Positions 21,834 through 33,301 of a DNA stretch of 64,000 bases are shown one piece after another (position 1 is the stretch's first letter; every line of letters starts with the position of its first letter). The notes below the pieces were generated by a model. It was given only the letters and a program-made list of their open reading frames with translations. It was not told the origin of the DNA and made no database searches. The position numbers were made by a program, and so were the translations under genes. The stretch is from Calycina herbarum (taxonomy: Eukaryota; Ascomycota; Leotiomycetes; Helotiales; Pezizellaceae). The stretch covers positions 558,001 to 622,000 of the forward strand of contig LLEY01000001.1 of assembly GCA_001414485.1 (NCBI GenBank), read 5' to 3'.

Positions 21834-24204
21834 TTAGCGAAGCGGGAGCTCAATATTCTCGACAAACCCATTAGCATCTCCCACGATAACATCAAGTTCC
21901 ATCGCAGCATCAGCTTTCAAAGCTTCAACATCCAGATCCTCAAGATCCCCTTCGTCGCTTTCACCTTCATCATCATTACTCGAATCTTCCATACTTTCAT
22001 CCCCGTCAGTTCCATCCAAATCCATCCCCACAACCTCATACTCCTCCAACAACTCATCATAATCCTCTGTCTCATCATCATCCGGCAACTGCAAAGGACT
22101 ACCTCTCAACCGCGCAGGCTTCTTTCCCTCCTCACACGCCTCCGAAAGTACCCCGAACATCTCCATAACCACATCATCCCACGCGTCCGGCGGACCAGCC
22201 AAATCCCCAAATGTTCCCAACATCTCCTCCGGGGTAATCTTCGCCGACCAAAGTAGTTTACCATCCTGATAGCCACTAGCTTCACCACCCGTTAAAGCAA
22301 TCTTCTCTCGATACTTCTCTTCTATAAGCACACCGGTTGCAAGGACGTATTCCAGTTCTTGCTGTTGCGCTATGTGTTTTTTGAAAAATTCGAGGATTTG
22401 TTTTACCTTCCAATTTTCTTTTTCTGCTTCGCCTGTATTGCGGAGTCTCAATGGCTCGGAGAGGTCGTCCCATCGATCTCGCATTTTCATGTAGGTCTTT
22501 TCAGACGTCGTTTTGGCGAATTTTTTATCACGTTTGTTGACGAGTTGGTCTTGACGTTTAACTAGGGTTCGGTATTGGCTCTCGGGAAGGGGGAATGAGT
22601 GAGGCCAGTTGTATTCTTGGAGAAGGCGTTTTTGGTTGAGGTAGTCCTGGTGTTTGGTCAGATTTGCGTGTGGAATATACAGGTTATAACGCGACTGGAG
22701 AAAGGGGCCGTAGGCAGAAATCTAACGGAAAACCTAGGAAATGAAGAAGAGAAAAGAGGGAAGGCAGACAGAAGAAGACGAGCGAGAGAGAGAGAGACAT
22801 GTTACATACCATGTTCCTCCATAACTCGCACGCAGGAGACTCTCCATAAGGAACCATATACATTGTCAGCCACTCGTCAACCCACCCCTGTAACAGCTCC
22901 TCGATCGGCTTCCGTGGTCCTTCGAACTTCTCACAAGGACCCGATTCAAACCCTCCACCTATGGAATAAATTAGTACAGCTGTCTCATTAGGAAAGAGAA
23001 TGATATAAATAGTTGATAAGAATCTATATGTTCTAATACATGTTTCCGATAACGTTTCAAACTGTCGACTTGCAATGATAATGAAAGAGTGGTGCGTAGT
23101 ACAAACTTACAATCTTTAAAATCAACACCCTCGCCTGTTTTCGTATCTAAAAACAATGCAAACCCACACCACGCTCCACAAAAATCTGTAAGTTGCAACA
23201 TCTCCGAAGGAAGCGTTGGTCCATAAAACAACAGCCGTTCCAATGTCCCTGCCTTTTCTCCTTTTTCTAGAATTTGAGGAGGGGACACAAGTTGTGCTGA
23301 TGAGGAGACCTGGTGGTCCCGATACCATCCATTTTTATCCGAGAAGTAAGGTAATATACACATGAGCTCGACAACAGCTCTATCTACTGGTGGATTGCAA
23401 AGTTTTGCTGCTTCTTGGATCTTGATGCATTCATCTGTGGACAATTGTGTCAGACAGCAGGCTGGCATTTCTAGCTCTTCTTCCAGCCATTCGGGTTTGC
23501 GGTCTAGTTGTGATACTGAATCAGAGTTTGTTGTCATTGGCGTGCCTACCAGCACCTTTTCCATGTTGTCGTAAAGATCTTGACATCGATTTCGAATGCT
23601 GAATTCTTCCTCTAGAGGGATATCCTTTATTAGGAGGATATCTTTTAAAACTCCATTAATTGCAGTGCTTTGAAGAGATTGAGTATTGAAGTATGGACAA
23701 CAATTTTCCAACTTTCCAATATGGCGAGAAACCTCTGGAATTAGATCGGCATCAATCGTTTTTTCAGTGTTGGGCAATATTCTCTGAAGCTTGTATCGAA
23801 TAAACAGCACTAGTGTCTTTTAGTTTTCAATATTCGAGTATCAGCTGGAGATACTTACGCTCTTTACTAAGCTTTTCGGGATCAGCAGTTGGAAGCGAGA
23901 ATGTTTTCCGTTGCTGTTGAGAAATATTCCCGTGCTTCACGAAATTGCCATTCATAGTTTGCATAGCGAGAAGTTTGAACCAAAGATTCGCGACATTCTT
24001 GATGTCAAAATTTAATTCTTCGTTGCTTAACTTGATAGGAAAAGAAGGGATTTCAAACGGCTCTGTTGGTGAAGGCAAAGAAGACAGCGCGAAGTGTGGG
24101 CGGGAGAGATGATCGTTGTAGGGTTTGTAGTCGCTATGTTGCTTTTTCATGTCCCGGAATATGGGACAGCCGGCTTCCTCGGCCGATACCAGTCGAACAC
24201 TCAT
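21834..24204 (-). CDS. Conserved unknown protein, 693 residues, acidic C-terminus
   Basis: Four exons on the minus strand: 24204-23859, 23809-23111, 22958-22810, 22721-21834; 2082 nt. The ATG at 24204 (MSVRLVSAEEAGC) was preferred over one 57 bases upstream because the upstream residues look like leader. The middle contains DFCGAWCGFALFLDTKTG, then GPRKPIEELLQGWVDEWLTM and LWRNMISAYGPFLQSRYNLY. A lysine-rich helical region follows (VKRQDQLVNKRDKKF, YMKMRDRWDDLSEPLRLR). The last 70 residues are very acidic (DDDETEDYDELLEEYE, DESMEDSSNDDEGES). No signal peptide or membrane helix is seen. I do not recognise a domain. It is divergent from NOP6 with 417 bases between starts. Confidence 0.7.
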
Positions 24205-24621
24205 TTTCGGCTTATTTTTTGAGAAGAATCGTGGCAATTTGGCCTCAAGAGTCAAGTTCAACTTTTGGAGGTTGATGTGAAGTTGAGGAGATGAGACGGT
24301 GAGGCGTTGTTACCTATTTTCTCTCGCTTAACAATTACATGGGAGAGGACATGGGAGACTAGTAACCTACCTGAAATCGTCGGGGCGTAAATCGTTTAAA
24401 CTAATAGGACCAACTCATCTAACAATAATATTTGACGTCTTACGGTCGGAAATAGCTTCTAGAGTTGGGGCGTCATCGGGTATGTCATGTGACAGGGCCG
24501 TTTTCCCGTCACCGCCCACCAGCCCCGCCAATTTTCTGCCACCCCAGAAAAAAATAATCCCAAAACCAAGCAAGTCCCCATCATCACCAAATTCCCCCAG
24601 CCCAACAATAACACAACCGTA

Positions 24622-25792
24622 ATGGGTCCACCCAAATCTCATAACGATGCCACGCGCGCCGAGCGGAAAGCGAAAAAGTGCAAGCTTGAAGATGCGATTC
24701 CCGATTTACCAGGCGAGGAAATGGACATAGTACCTTCAGCAGACGAGGCGCAAGCCCAAGACTCGAAGAAGAACAAAAAGCGTAAACGCGATGGCGAGAA
24801 GGAAGAGGGAGATGACGAGGAGCGAAAACTACGGAAGAAAGAGAAGAAGGAGCAGAAATTGAAGAAGGCCAAAAAGGAAAGCGGAGGGGAGGTAGAGAGT
24901 GCCAAACCAGAAGTCGACGCCGAAGGAGACATTACGATACCTGCGGTTGAAGGAGGGGAAGAAGCGCCTAGGAAATCTAAGAAAGAGAGGAAGGCGGAGA
25001 GGAAAGCTAAGGGGGCTGCCGAGGCGGAGAAGCAGGCGAAGGAAACTACTACTTCTTCTCCTGCTGAGGGCACATCTAAGACTGCTGTAGATAGCGAAAA
25101 GGGGGCTACAACTACACCAACGGCGGAGAAAAAATCGAAGAATAATCGGAATCGAGAGAAGAAGCGGAAAGCCCTTGCAAATGGCGAGGCAGTACCTGCA
25201 CGGTTTATCGTCTTCATTGGTAATTTCCACTCCCTTCTATCCTATCGCAATTCAATTTTCTAACAAGAACTCTAGGAAACCTCCCATTCTCAGCCAACAA
25301 AGCCTCCATAACCACCCACTTCGCAAAAGTAAAACCCAAATCCGTCCGCTGCCTCACCCAAAAAGACGATCCTACAAAGTGCAAAGGTTGCGCATTCGTG
25401 GAGTTTGAGGGATACGATCACATGAAGACATGTTTGAAACTGTTTCATCATAGCATGTTTAATGATGGTATTAGCCCCGAGAGGAAGATAAATGTTGAGT
25501 TGACGTATGTTTCCCTCTTTACCCTACGATTCAACCCCTCTCCCTCCCAGCACGGAAAAATGAATGAAACAATGAAGGCTCGTTACTGACTAGTTTTAAA
25601 TACAGTGCCGGAGGAGGAGGCAATACCCAAGACCGCAGAAACAAAATCGAAGAGAAGAATTCGAAATTGAATGAGCAGCGAATAAGAAGATTACAAGAAG
25701 AGGAAAAGGTGAAGTGGGAGAAGAAGAAGGATCAACCAGTCGATGCGAGTGGTATACATCCTTCCAGAAGAGGAATTGTTCCTGGTGCTTGA
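24622..25792 (+). CDS. NOP6: RRM protein, NOP6-like ribosome-biogenesis factor
   Basis: Exons 24622-25219, 25276-25504 and 25606-25792; 1014 nt, 337 residues. The first 190 residues are lysine- and glutamate-rich with nucleolar-type basic clusters (KKNKKRKRDGEKEE, KKSKNNRNREKKRK). A single RRM follows: FIVFIGNLPFSANKASI is RNP2 and KGCAFVEFEGYD is RNP1. The intron splits the IGN of RNP2, as often seen. The C-terminus has AGGGGNTQDRRNKIEEKN and ends SRRGIVPGA, close to the conserved tail of Nop6, a 40S assembly factor. A long open frame on the opposite strand is a by-product of the biased codons. Confidence 0.85.
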
Positions 25793-26139
25793 TACCCCGG
25801 TCTTATTTGCGAGGATAGGATAGTCGGAAATGTGCAGTGTCGTTCATGAAATCAAAAAGGTTATGTAACGAGAGGCTATAGATGTACTAAATGATTACAC
25901 TAGTTTTCTATATATGACATTTCAATACTTGCAAGAAAGACTTGATCATATCACGTGGGCTCATAGTCCAAAATTTGGTCTAACCTCGCGATCGGATGTT
26001 CTAAAACCCGCCAAGTACGCAAAAATGATTTTGGTATGGGGTTTCCTCTACGTCTCTTCTTTTGCCAGAGACGGGTATAAAGCCATAGAAACATCCTCTA
26101 ATCTTCGAGAAAGTAGTAAGGTTGATAAACATTGTTACC
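25793..26139. other. Intergenic downstream of NOP6
   Basis: No coding signal recognised; contains the 3' flank of NOP6. Confidence 0.4.
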
Positions 26140-26480
26140 ATGGAAAATTTTCCAGGTAAGCTCGCTCGTGCCACAGTTGTTGACACTCGAAAGTTGTTAG
26201 GTGCAATGTTATCAGTGGTAGATGGCCAGGGTGAGATTGATATCTCCAGTGAAACTGAACGCTAATTTGATCATGCTAATACTGCTCAAGGAAGTGTGCT
26301 TTACGATCACGTCGCTGGCCATCAATCACTTGCCTCACATGCGCCATGTGTTGACCAAAACACCACGTTTGCTCTCGCATCAGCAGGGAAATTTCTCACC
26401 CATATAGCTGCACTGCAAATGCGTTGATCGCAGTTTGATTACACTTGACTAACCAATTTACGAATATCTCCCAATGTTTA
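26140..26480 (+). pseudogene. 5' remnant of a serine beta-lactamase-like hydrolase
   Basis: From the ATG at 26140 one frame reads MENFPGKLARATVVDTRKLL, meets a TAA at 26263, and continues in the same frame to VDQNTTFALASAGKFLTHIA. The SAGK at 26380-26391 fits the SxxK active site of class-C beta-lactamase-related fungal hydrolases, where it is normally followed by a helix ending ALQL. Just after ALQ the frame shifts by one: the next frame reads CVDRSLITLD, a TAA at 26450, and PIYEYLP, matching the usual family sequence after the helix. Nothing recognisable follows, so the C-terminal half is gone. One frameshift and two stops make it dead. The parent gene may have been a secondary-metabolism or detoxification hydrolase; this is unknown. 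Confidence 0.55.
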
Positions 26481-27405
26481 TTCTGGAAGGCAAACGCCGG
26501 ACGAATCATGGCCAAGCTTCCTTTAGATGCAGTTAGGGGGTGCGGCGAAATCTCTAGCTATCTATAAACCCGCACACGAGGATAGGGGCTGAAATAAAAT
26601 GATATTGTCAGCCGCCAAGCAAGTAGGGCAGTTCATGAAGCCTAGGAGTTTGGGTAGATGAGAGAGCCCATCATAATGGTCATATATGACGTAGTTTTCA
26701 CTCATCATCTACTCGCTAAGCTCCGGGTTACTCGTCAGTCAAACTAGGGACGGAAATAACCTCGAAGTATTAGCATTTTAATCACTTAAACCTGGACCCG
26801 AAAACCTGATGAACGGTGAAACTTATTTTCCTAAGTAGTTTCGATTTTCGGGAATCGAAATGCTCCATCACTTGAACCATGCAAGAAGCTCCATCGTTGT
26901 TACTCATAAACCTATTTAGTACGATATTCTTCTAAAAAGACACGACCATTGAAGTAAACGATTTGAAGTAATAGAGATTTGCTACACCTAATTGTTCTTA
27001 CCCTGTGAGTAGACATAATTCAAGTGCTCAAACTCTTCTGGCACAAAGCATCTCACGGGCGTATCTAGACCAAGTATCAAAGTAGAGTTGCATGTAATTC
27101 ATCTCAAATCGCTTTACTAACGTGTCTGTTCATGCATTCCAAGTTGTTAAAGTTCAAATCGGAGTCCTAATATTGCGGTGGGGGATGAAGGTGTATTAAT
27201 GACGGAGGGGTAGGATTCAAGTACGGTAGCTGCGATTTGTTGCCAACAATGATGAGATATCTTCCACCCTCAAATGTACCCTTGTGTTCTTGCACTCGAG
27301 ATTCGAGCAAATGAAAGTGTCCCTGGGAAGAAATCGTCAAAACCTTATCAATTCAATAACTGATAACACATATGCTCCTAAGCAAGAACTCCATACAATC
27401 TTATA
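26481..27405. other. Intergenic, no gene recognised
   Basis: About 0.9 kb without a recognisable frame. It could hide further decayed parts of the beta-lactamase-like gene, but I could not identify any. Confidence 0.4.
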
Positions 27406-29370
27406 CTAATCCAACTCGTAGACATCTTCAATGAAATCACGATAGGGTACTTGTGGGCTCTCTTCCGTTCCGTCACTAGTTCTAACTGTTTGGAATTCCT
27501 CCGGTACGTCTACACCGAACCGCTCATCAGAATATCTACTAAAGACGTATTGTAACCCAAGCCTATCAACCCAGGTGTGAATTTGTTGGAGCGTCAATGC
27601 TTCAGGACGACGTAATTTAGCAAATTTTGTGACAATACTGCTTTGATAGAGGAAGAAGAGCGCATTTTCCAAATTTTCGGGGTCGAATGGAAAGGCATAA
27701 TTCAGTCTAATGAAACCCAGGTATATGATGAAAAATGTGATGGATATACCATAGACCAAAAGGATATATGCTATAGTCTTTCTGGTTTTGAAATCTTCAA
27801 ACAAGAAGATGGGGTTTATTTCAACCTCTGATGATCGAACCTCTTTTCTCAGCCAATCTGTGTCTTGTATAACAGATATAAATATTTTCAAGTATATAAG
27901 TGTTGCTGTGGCTTGCAAAACATCTGGCGTGATGAAGTCAAGATTTTGGAGGAGAAGGTTTCGGTACTGTATGTAATCCAAGATGTCTCCAATGTATGAG
28001 TTGGACTGGATGGCACCAAACGGCAATAATACCCCATTGGTGGAGGTGGATTGATTTGTACCTCCTGGGAAAATTGATTCGTTAAGCATTCGGTTGAACC
28101 CCCATGAGCTAGAAGTGTGTAACTGCTTTTCATTTTTCATCGTGAAGTTAAAAGCTCGGGTATTCTGAAGTTGTTGGGACCGACCATCGTTTGATATTAA
28201 AGACATGGTACCATTTCCTGTTGTTATGCGTGGCTCGCACATGATTGCTAGACTTGGTTGAGCCGAAGCAAACGGAAAATCTCGAGAATTGCCCTTGTTC
28301 AGAGCAATAAACCAGCGCAGTTGTGGTTCTTTGTCCCACTCACTAATCACTCTTTCCAGCTTCCAGTGTATGCATACTACTTTGCCATCATTCCCATTCG
28401 AAAATTTCCCTTTCATTTTGTGCTCAGAATTCTGTGGCTGACATGGATCGATGACAGTGACTCTTTCGCCTGTCACAAGCTTGGTAGTCCCAGGCAGTTC
28501 TAGGACCATTCTTTGAAACTTAAATCCCCCTTCCTCTTCCGGTGTAGAAGGTGGATAATCTACGTCAAACTTGATCGTGGAACACTGCAATCTGGCTCTG
28601 ACAAACTCAGAGTCTGCCTGCCAAAACTCCACGCCTTCATTGATCTGTTCATGCCCACCCTTTAGGTTCATTGGCAGAAAAGCATAGTCTTGGAATGGCC
28701 ACCGGGCAGAGGCAGGGGGATGTAGCAAAGCAGGCAGTGCAGTTGTAAAAAGGTTGTCGTACAAGTCTTGCGTAATAATATCCAATGCGCCCAAATCCCA
28801 CTCTTGGCTTCTTGTACGCTGTATTCTTTCCATTGGAATTTTGCTCCGTTCCAAATGATAAAGGCCCGGCGGGCTACAAAAATTGGTAGAAATAAATTTA
28901 AAGCGGACCCGATACTCAAAAAAAAGATGGCCCAGTGCTTGTTTTTAGCTGCTTTCCAAATCCGAAAATTACAATCGGCATAATCAAGAGTGAGATTTTG
29001 AGGAGAACATGAAGGCTTAGCGAGGCCTGCCCATGGCTCCGTTTCGAGAAAAAGTGGTCTAAGGTCTCCCACCAAGACATGAAAGCGAATACCACAAGTG
29101 CTGGTATGATCGTATACACAATGATTATGGTGAAGCTAGGTCGTAGTTTCAGGTTACCATCAACTATGGGAAGGTAAATGAAGAGTCCTAAAGAGGAGAG
29201 TTGGTGAACCGCGGGTCTTGATGGGAGCGGCCCGTAGACCATAATGACTATCAGTCCCCCAATTATCCATCCAGGCGTCAATATATGGGACCATTTACGA
29301 AGAATGGATGGCAATGGACGGGCGCTGAATTTGCGCAAGATATGCGATATTTGAGTCGATTCTTCTCTAA
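27406..29370 (-). pseudogene. DUF3433-like multi-pass membrane protein, frame broken twice
   Basis: Three minus-strand frames make one protein. The first, about 29370-29050, has several membrane helices (GWIIGGLIVIMVYG, FTIIIVYTIIPALVVFAF) and ends SWWETLDHFF. The second continues ETEPWAGLAKPS, LTLDYADCNF and AIFFLSIGSALNLFLPIFVA to about 28820. The third starts near EWDLGALDIITQDLYDN and runs to the stop at 27406, with another helix (TIAYILLVYGISITFFIIYL). The pattern of helices, a PW/LDY segment and a long beta-rich luminal part fits DUF3433 proteins. Frame changes lie near 29050, in a TTTTT run, and near 28800-28835. No intron explains either. Assembly error is the main alternative to a pseudogene. 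Confidence 0.5.
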
Positions 29371-30179
29371 CTAAATGAGTTTCTTATTAGTGCTGACGAT
29401 ACAGATACGTAGACGGTGATAATACTTACAGACAACTTCATTGCACATGGTGTCAAGATGCCACTTGTAAGATTTACGACCGGCATCCAATGCCCAGAAA
29501 CCGAACCTCAGGCCTGGAATACTGTATATATCTTGAGGTTGCACTTGGTTAATCGCATAAACCATCAAGGCTTTGAATGTAGCACCCTGAGCCTGAGCAG
29601 CATTGATTCCAGAGGCGACCTGAACAATCTCGTCTAGATCCAACGAATCGTTACTTGCAAACCCCTTCCAAATTGACTGCTTTTCAATCCCCTGACGTTG
29701 TGGCTCCGTGATAAATGTTGAAAGGCCGTCATTCAATTCTCTCAGTCTTTCAATCAAATTTTTGAGCGTTTCCTTGTCAGCTGCAATCCAGGAAATACTG
29801 TGTGTTGATCGCTTTAGGTGGGTGGAAAACCGTTCTTTCCGTGAGCTTTTGTTCTTTGCGCCATCCAAATTAAGTTCACCAGGCCCTGGGGGGGTTGCTG
29901 AGCAAGAGGGATTGCGATGTCGAGAAACCAAACTTTGAATGTTCCTTAGGTGTTGCTCAACCATTTCGAGTCCAGCTGTACAAAGTTCCCCAGGCATGAC
30001 CCTTCGAGGATTTCTTGAATGCGTTGATATCTGAATCGTTGGACTTGGAGCAACCATGCAAAACTGCAAACATCGAAGTCGCGCTCCAAATTTGACAGCA
30101 CGTCGCCGTAGAGTTTTACGCATGACTGCAGAATACCTAGGACCGATCCAGCAGAAAATACCAACCCCGCGACTTCCAT
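29371..30179 (-). pseudogene. HeLo-type (HET-s-like) domain, frame broken once
   Basis: From the ATG at 30179 the minus strand reads MEVAGLVFSAGSVLGILQSC, which matches the start of the HeLo (prion-inhibition and propagation) domain. A one-base frame change near 30000 leads into LEMVEQHLRNIQSLV and ISWIAADKETLKNLIERLRE with LNDGLSTFI, the usual second half of HeLo. The rest has ASGINAAQAQGATFKALMVY and RFGFWALDAGRKSYKWHLD. A 59-nt intron (29429-29371, GTAAGT donor, TTTAG acceptor) would join it in frame to the membrane protein downstream; without splicing it ends at about 29371. HeLo domains act in fungal allorecognition and cell death when intact. This copy is broken and looks inactive. Confidence 0.5.
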
Positions 30180-30599
30180 TGTACACAGCAAAGAATGGCA
30201 CAGTTATCGCTGGTTTGTGTGTTTGCCTAAGAGAACATTCAGGGTGACCTCCTTTGACATTGCACGGAGAGCGGGCTGAGGCGCTTGCATGCTGACATGG
30301 GGACTTGAACTTGAAGTAGGAATTTTAGACGAGCTGTTCAGAAAAGAAACTTACAATGCATCAGCCCGCATCAGTTCAATTTTTCATATGCTAAAAATAA
30401 ATAAAAACGCCACACCAGCTCCAAAGATACTACATTACTTGTAAAGAATCGCACCTCACAATCATCTCAAACCCTAAAGCACCCAAAGCGGCCAAGAGCC
30501 AAGAATAGCAAATGAGTTCGATCCACCCAATAGAGAAGTACTATCCAACCATAGTCACTACTCCAAAATCCTTCCTCAGCAGATCCAACAAGAGAGTAT
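30180..30599. other. Intergenic between HeLo locus and CFEM gene
   Basis: About 420 bases, no coding frame. It would contain the former promoter of the HeLo locus and the 3' flank of the CFEM gene, both on the minus strand. Confidence 0.4.
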
Positions 30600-31475
30600 T
30601 TAAATCGAGAGGTAGACCACCAACACCGTCGAAAGAACATGAAGAGCAACACAAGGTCCACCTCGATTAGCAATTCCGGAGTGAACTTTTCTTTTGACGT
30701 ATGTTGGAAAAGGCTTGATGGATTTTGTCACTGAAGATGTTGTGGTTGTGACGGTTGTTGAAATAGTAACAAACACCCCATCAAATATTCGGGGAAGCAA
30801 AACATTCGGAGTCGGAGAAGGACTCGCACTAGCACCCCAGGAATTTGTAACACTTTGTACCGGATAACCCACACTCTGCGTAGGATAACTGGCACTTTCA
30901 ATTGGGAAGCCAGCACTCTCAACAGGAAATCCCGCGCTTTCAGTAGGCAGTCCAGCGCTTTCCGTAGGCCATGTAAGTCCTGACACGCCTGATTCGAATC
31001 GTTTTTGTTTTCCTCCAGCAAGATATTCGGCTTCCTTTCGTTTTCGAAGAGAATCGTGATTGGGTATGGGAGGAACACCGAAGACGAGCTGGGAACCTGC
31101 ATCGGAACATTGTGATATTGCGAAATGGAGGGCTGAGCCGAAATGAACAATGTCACATTGGGAGTAAAGACATTGGAAGACGGACTTTACAAATGTCAGC
31201 GGTCGAAATCCCGTATCACCATTTTATATTGGCTTGTTCTGCCATGGGTTCAACCAACATTTTGATATCTGACATCCCCACAAAGACAGAGAATGTCGTC
31301 CAAACACTTGGTGACATATTTCGTATTTTCCCAACAGCTGGTAGCACATCCTTTTATGACGAATTAGAAATGAACAGCACGCAAGAGCAAGTTTCCTACC
31401 TGGAACAGATATGTCCTTCGCTGCCTCGGTAAATGAGAATACCCCCAAGAGCAGCAGAAAGCAAAAACTCCACAT
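30600..31475 (-). CDS. CFEM-domain GPI-anchored cell-surface protein
   Basis: Exons 31475-31400, 31350-31259 and 31184-30600; 753 nt, 250 residues. The start MWSFCFLLLLGVFSFTEAA is a signal peptide. The mature part begins with a complete eight-cysteine CFEM domain: CATSC, KCLDDILCLC, FQCLYSQC, ISQCS. The aspartate before CLC is the position that binds heme iron in known CFEM proteins. Next come KRKEAEYLAGGKQKRFE and six copies of a seven-residue ESAGFP-like repeat at about residues 122-163. A serine/threonine-rich segment and a hydrophobic tail (CVALHVLSTVLVVYLSI) suggest a GPI anchor. CFEM proteins take part in heme/iron uptake, adhesion or host interaction. Introns are 49 and 74 nt with canonical ends. 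Confidence 0.85.
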
Positions 31476-32094
31476 TCTTGCACGAACCACGATGGAGTTG
31501 TGATGAGGCTCCAGAGTTGTTGCTAGTTAGTATCGTGATAATATTAAATGGAACGAGTGGACATCGACGAATGCGAAAGGTAAAGAGTGGAATTTCCAAA
31601 AAGGAAGAAGTGGTTCCAAAAAAAAGAAGGTGGAAGGCCAAAAGAAGGTTGGGTCAGGTCAGTAAAGACAGTTTGATCGAATCCAGGTCCAAAAATGGTT
31701 CGATGTGATGCGCGAGAGGTGTCACGCAGAAAAGGAGTGTCGACGCATTCGATGGGCGTTAGTCGTTAGTCGTTAGTCGTTGGGCGTTGAGTGTTTTGTT
31801 TTGAAAAGAAGGCAGGTTGGGAGCAGAATATTGAGGGCATCTTGGCTTGCCGAGAAACCCCCCAACGGCAGTCGCGACCAGGCAGCGTGACCGTCTCGAA
31901 CTCGGGTTGGGGTGAGGGCACCTTCCAAGTTTGATTCAAACCAAAACTCTAACCTATTTTCTGTCTCGGTTCGGCATACCTAAGTGGGCGGGGAGATTAT
32001 TGAAGGAACTTACGGAAGGTACTTGCGGGTTCAAACATAACTCAACTGCGGCAAAATTGATAGGCAAATGGGTATCATTGTTCTTTCTCGTTTC
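31476..32094. other. Intergenic, promoter region of CFEM gene
   Basis: No coding frame. Contains a short heptamer repeat at 31757 and otherwise unremarkable sequence. Confidence 0.4.
31757..31781 (+). repeat. CGTTAGT heptamer tandem repeat
   Basis: Three perfect tandem copies of CGTTAGT followed by a partial one, in the spacer upstream of the CFEM gene. Confidence 0.8.
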
Positions 32095-33030
32095 CTAGTA
32101 AAACAAGAGTTGTATGCCGTTCTCTGCTGGATATTTATCCTTGAACACTGTCTGATTGAGCCAAAGCATCAGTGGTACTTGGGTCTCCTTCATGTCTAAA
32201 ACTCCCCTCTTTTTGACATCTATGTGTGACGCATCAATCACAATTCTCTCCAATCTATCAACATCCAAGGCACCTGCAATTTTATTAGCTCATATGTTTT
32301 CTTGATTGAGAATAGAGTATTGCCACAAACCATCATCCATAAGGTCCTTTAATCGTGTTGGTGTGCCCACAGCAATGCCCGTTCTTGTTGATTTAAGAAA
32401 CTTGACTGAATCTTGGAGCTTGATGTGTTTTGCAAACAGCTTGGCTACCGTTGCATCTTTCGTCTGAAATTTCCGCATTATCCTTGCAATTTCCGCCGCT
32501 CTCAACCCAGCCGCTGTAACCACAATTGTATGAGGAGCGCCATTCTTCTTCGAGGCAGACCATAATTTTGTTGAATTGCCAGCAAACTTCTCCAAATACC
32601 CGGGAAGATTATCGAGGGTCCTTGGCTTATCCCACGAAGTAGTATCTTGTATTTCATTCGCTGCACAGAAAAGAGTCAGCCATGAATCCCACCACAATTT
32701 CGGAAGAGACAAACCTGAGATATATTTATCTTCCAACTCTATCGAGCTGAGATCACTCTCAAATTTCCGAGTCTTTTGAGCTATATAATCGGAAACCAAT
32801 TGGTTGTCCATGTTCGCAAATGCGGTGTTGATTCCTGCTTCCAGATCCAAACCATCGTCTTCATCGCGCTTCGCCTTCTTGCTCTTTGCCTTTTTTGCAC
32901 CTTCTTTTGGGGCGACTTGGACTTTCGTTCCTCGCTTTCTCTTTTTCGAGATTGGTGCGCTGCTAGTTTCCGCTTCGGGTGTCGCACTCAGTCGTTCGAC
33001 CAATGGGTCTTGTAAATCTTCCCTAGGCAT
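32095..33030 (-). CDS. CMS1: CMS1-like small-subunit processome protein
   Basis: Exons 33030-32715, 32660-32331 and 32273-32095; 825 nt, 274 residues. The N-terminus is lysine-rich (KKRKRGTK, KKAKSKKAKRDEDDG). The core shows DTTSWDKPRTLDNLPGYLEK, KKNGAPHTIVVTAAGLRAAE and GIAVGTPTRLKDLMDDG, then ALDVDRLERIVIDASH and a C-terminal VFKDKYP. This is the Cms1 fold, a helicase-like domain without the ATPase motifs, found in 90S pre-ribosomes. Intron 1 (32714-32661) is 54 nt, has no in-frame stop and a good branch point, so retention would add 18 residues. Skipping it gives better agreement with the family. The gene is divergent from CENP-T with 271 bases between starts. Confidence 0.85.
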
Positions 33031-33301
33031 TTTGGTGGGTGGTTGTGTGTTGCGAAAAATAGACGTTTTTCCTCGGGGCTTGGGATTTTGGCAGATTTTG
33101 AGTTATTCGTACACCGCCTTCAAACTAGGCTTAGTGCGGGGAAGTCTTGGCGATATCAGTCGCGTTTTCTGGGGAAGGTCCGACGCGCCTCCTAACAGAA
33201 TTCCGGAATTATTCCAACGATCAGTCGATACAACTTTTCCAACGCCAATTCGATAAATCTTCGAACCCGACTCTGGAGTCTATACCAGATTTTAGTCCGC
33301 C

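Noticed and set aside
24639..25217. 192-codon minus-strand frame opposite NOP6
   Set aside because: Serine/phenylalanine-rich antisense product of lysine- and glutamate-rich NOP6 codons; no independent evidence.
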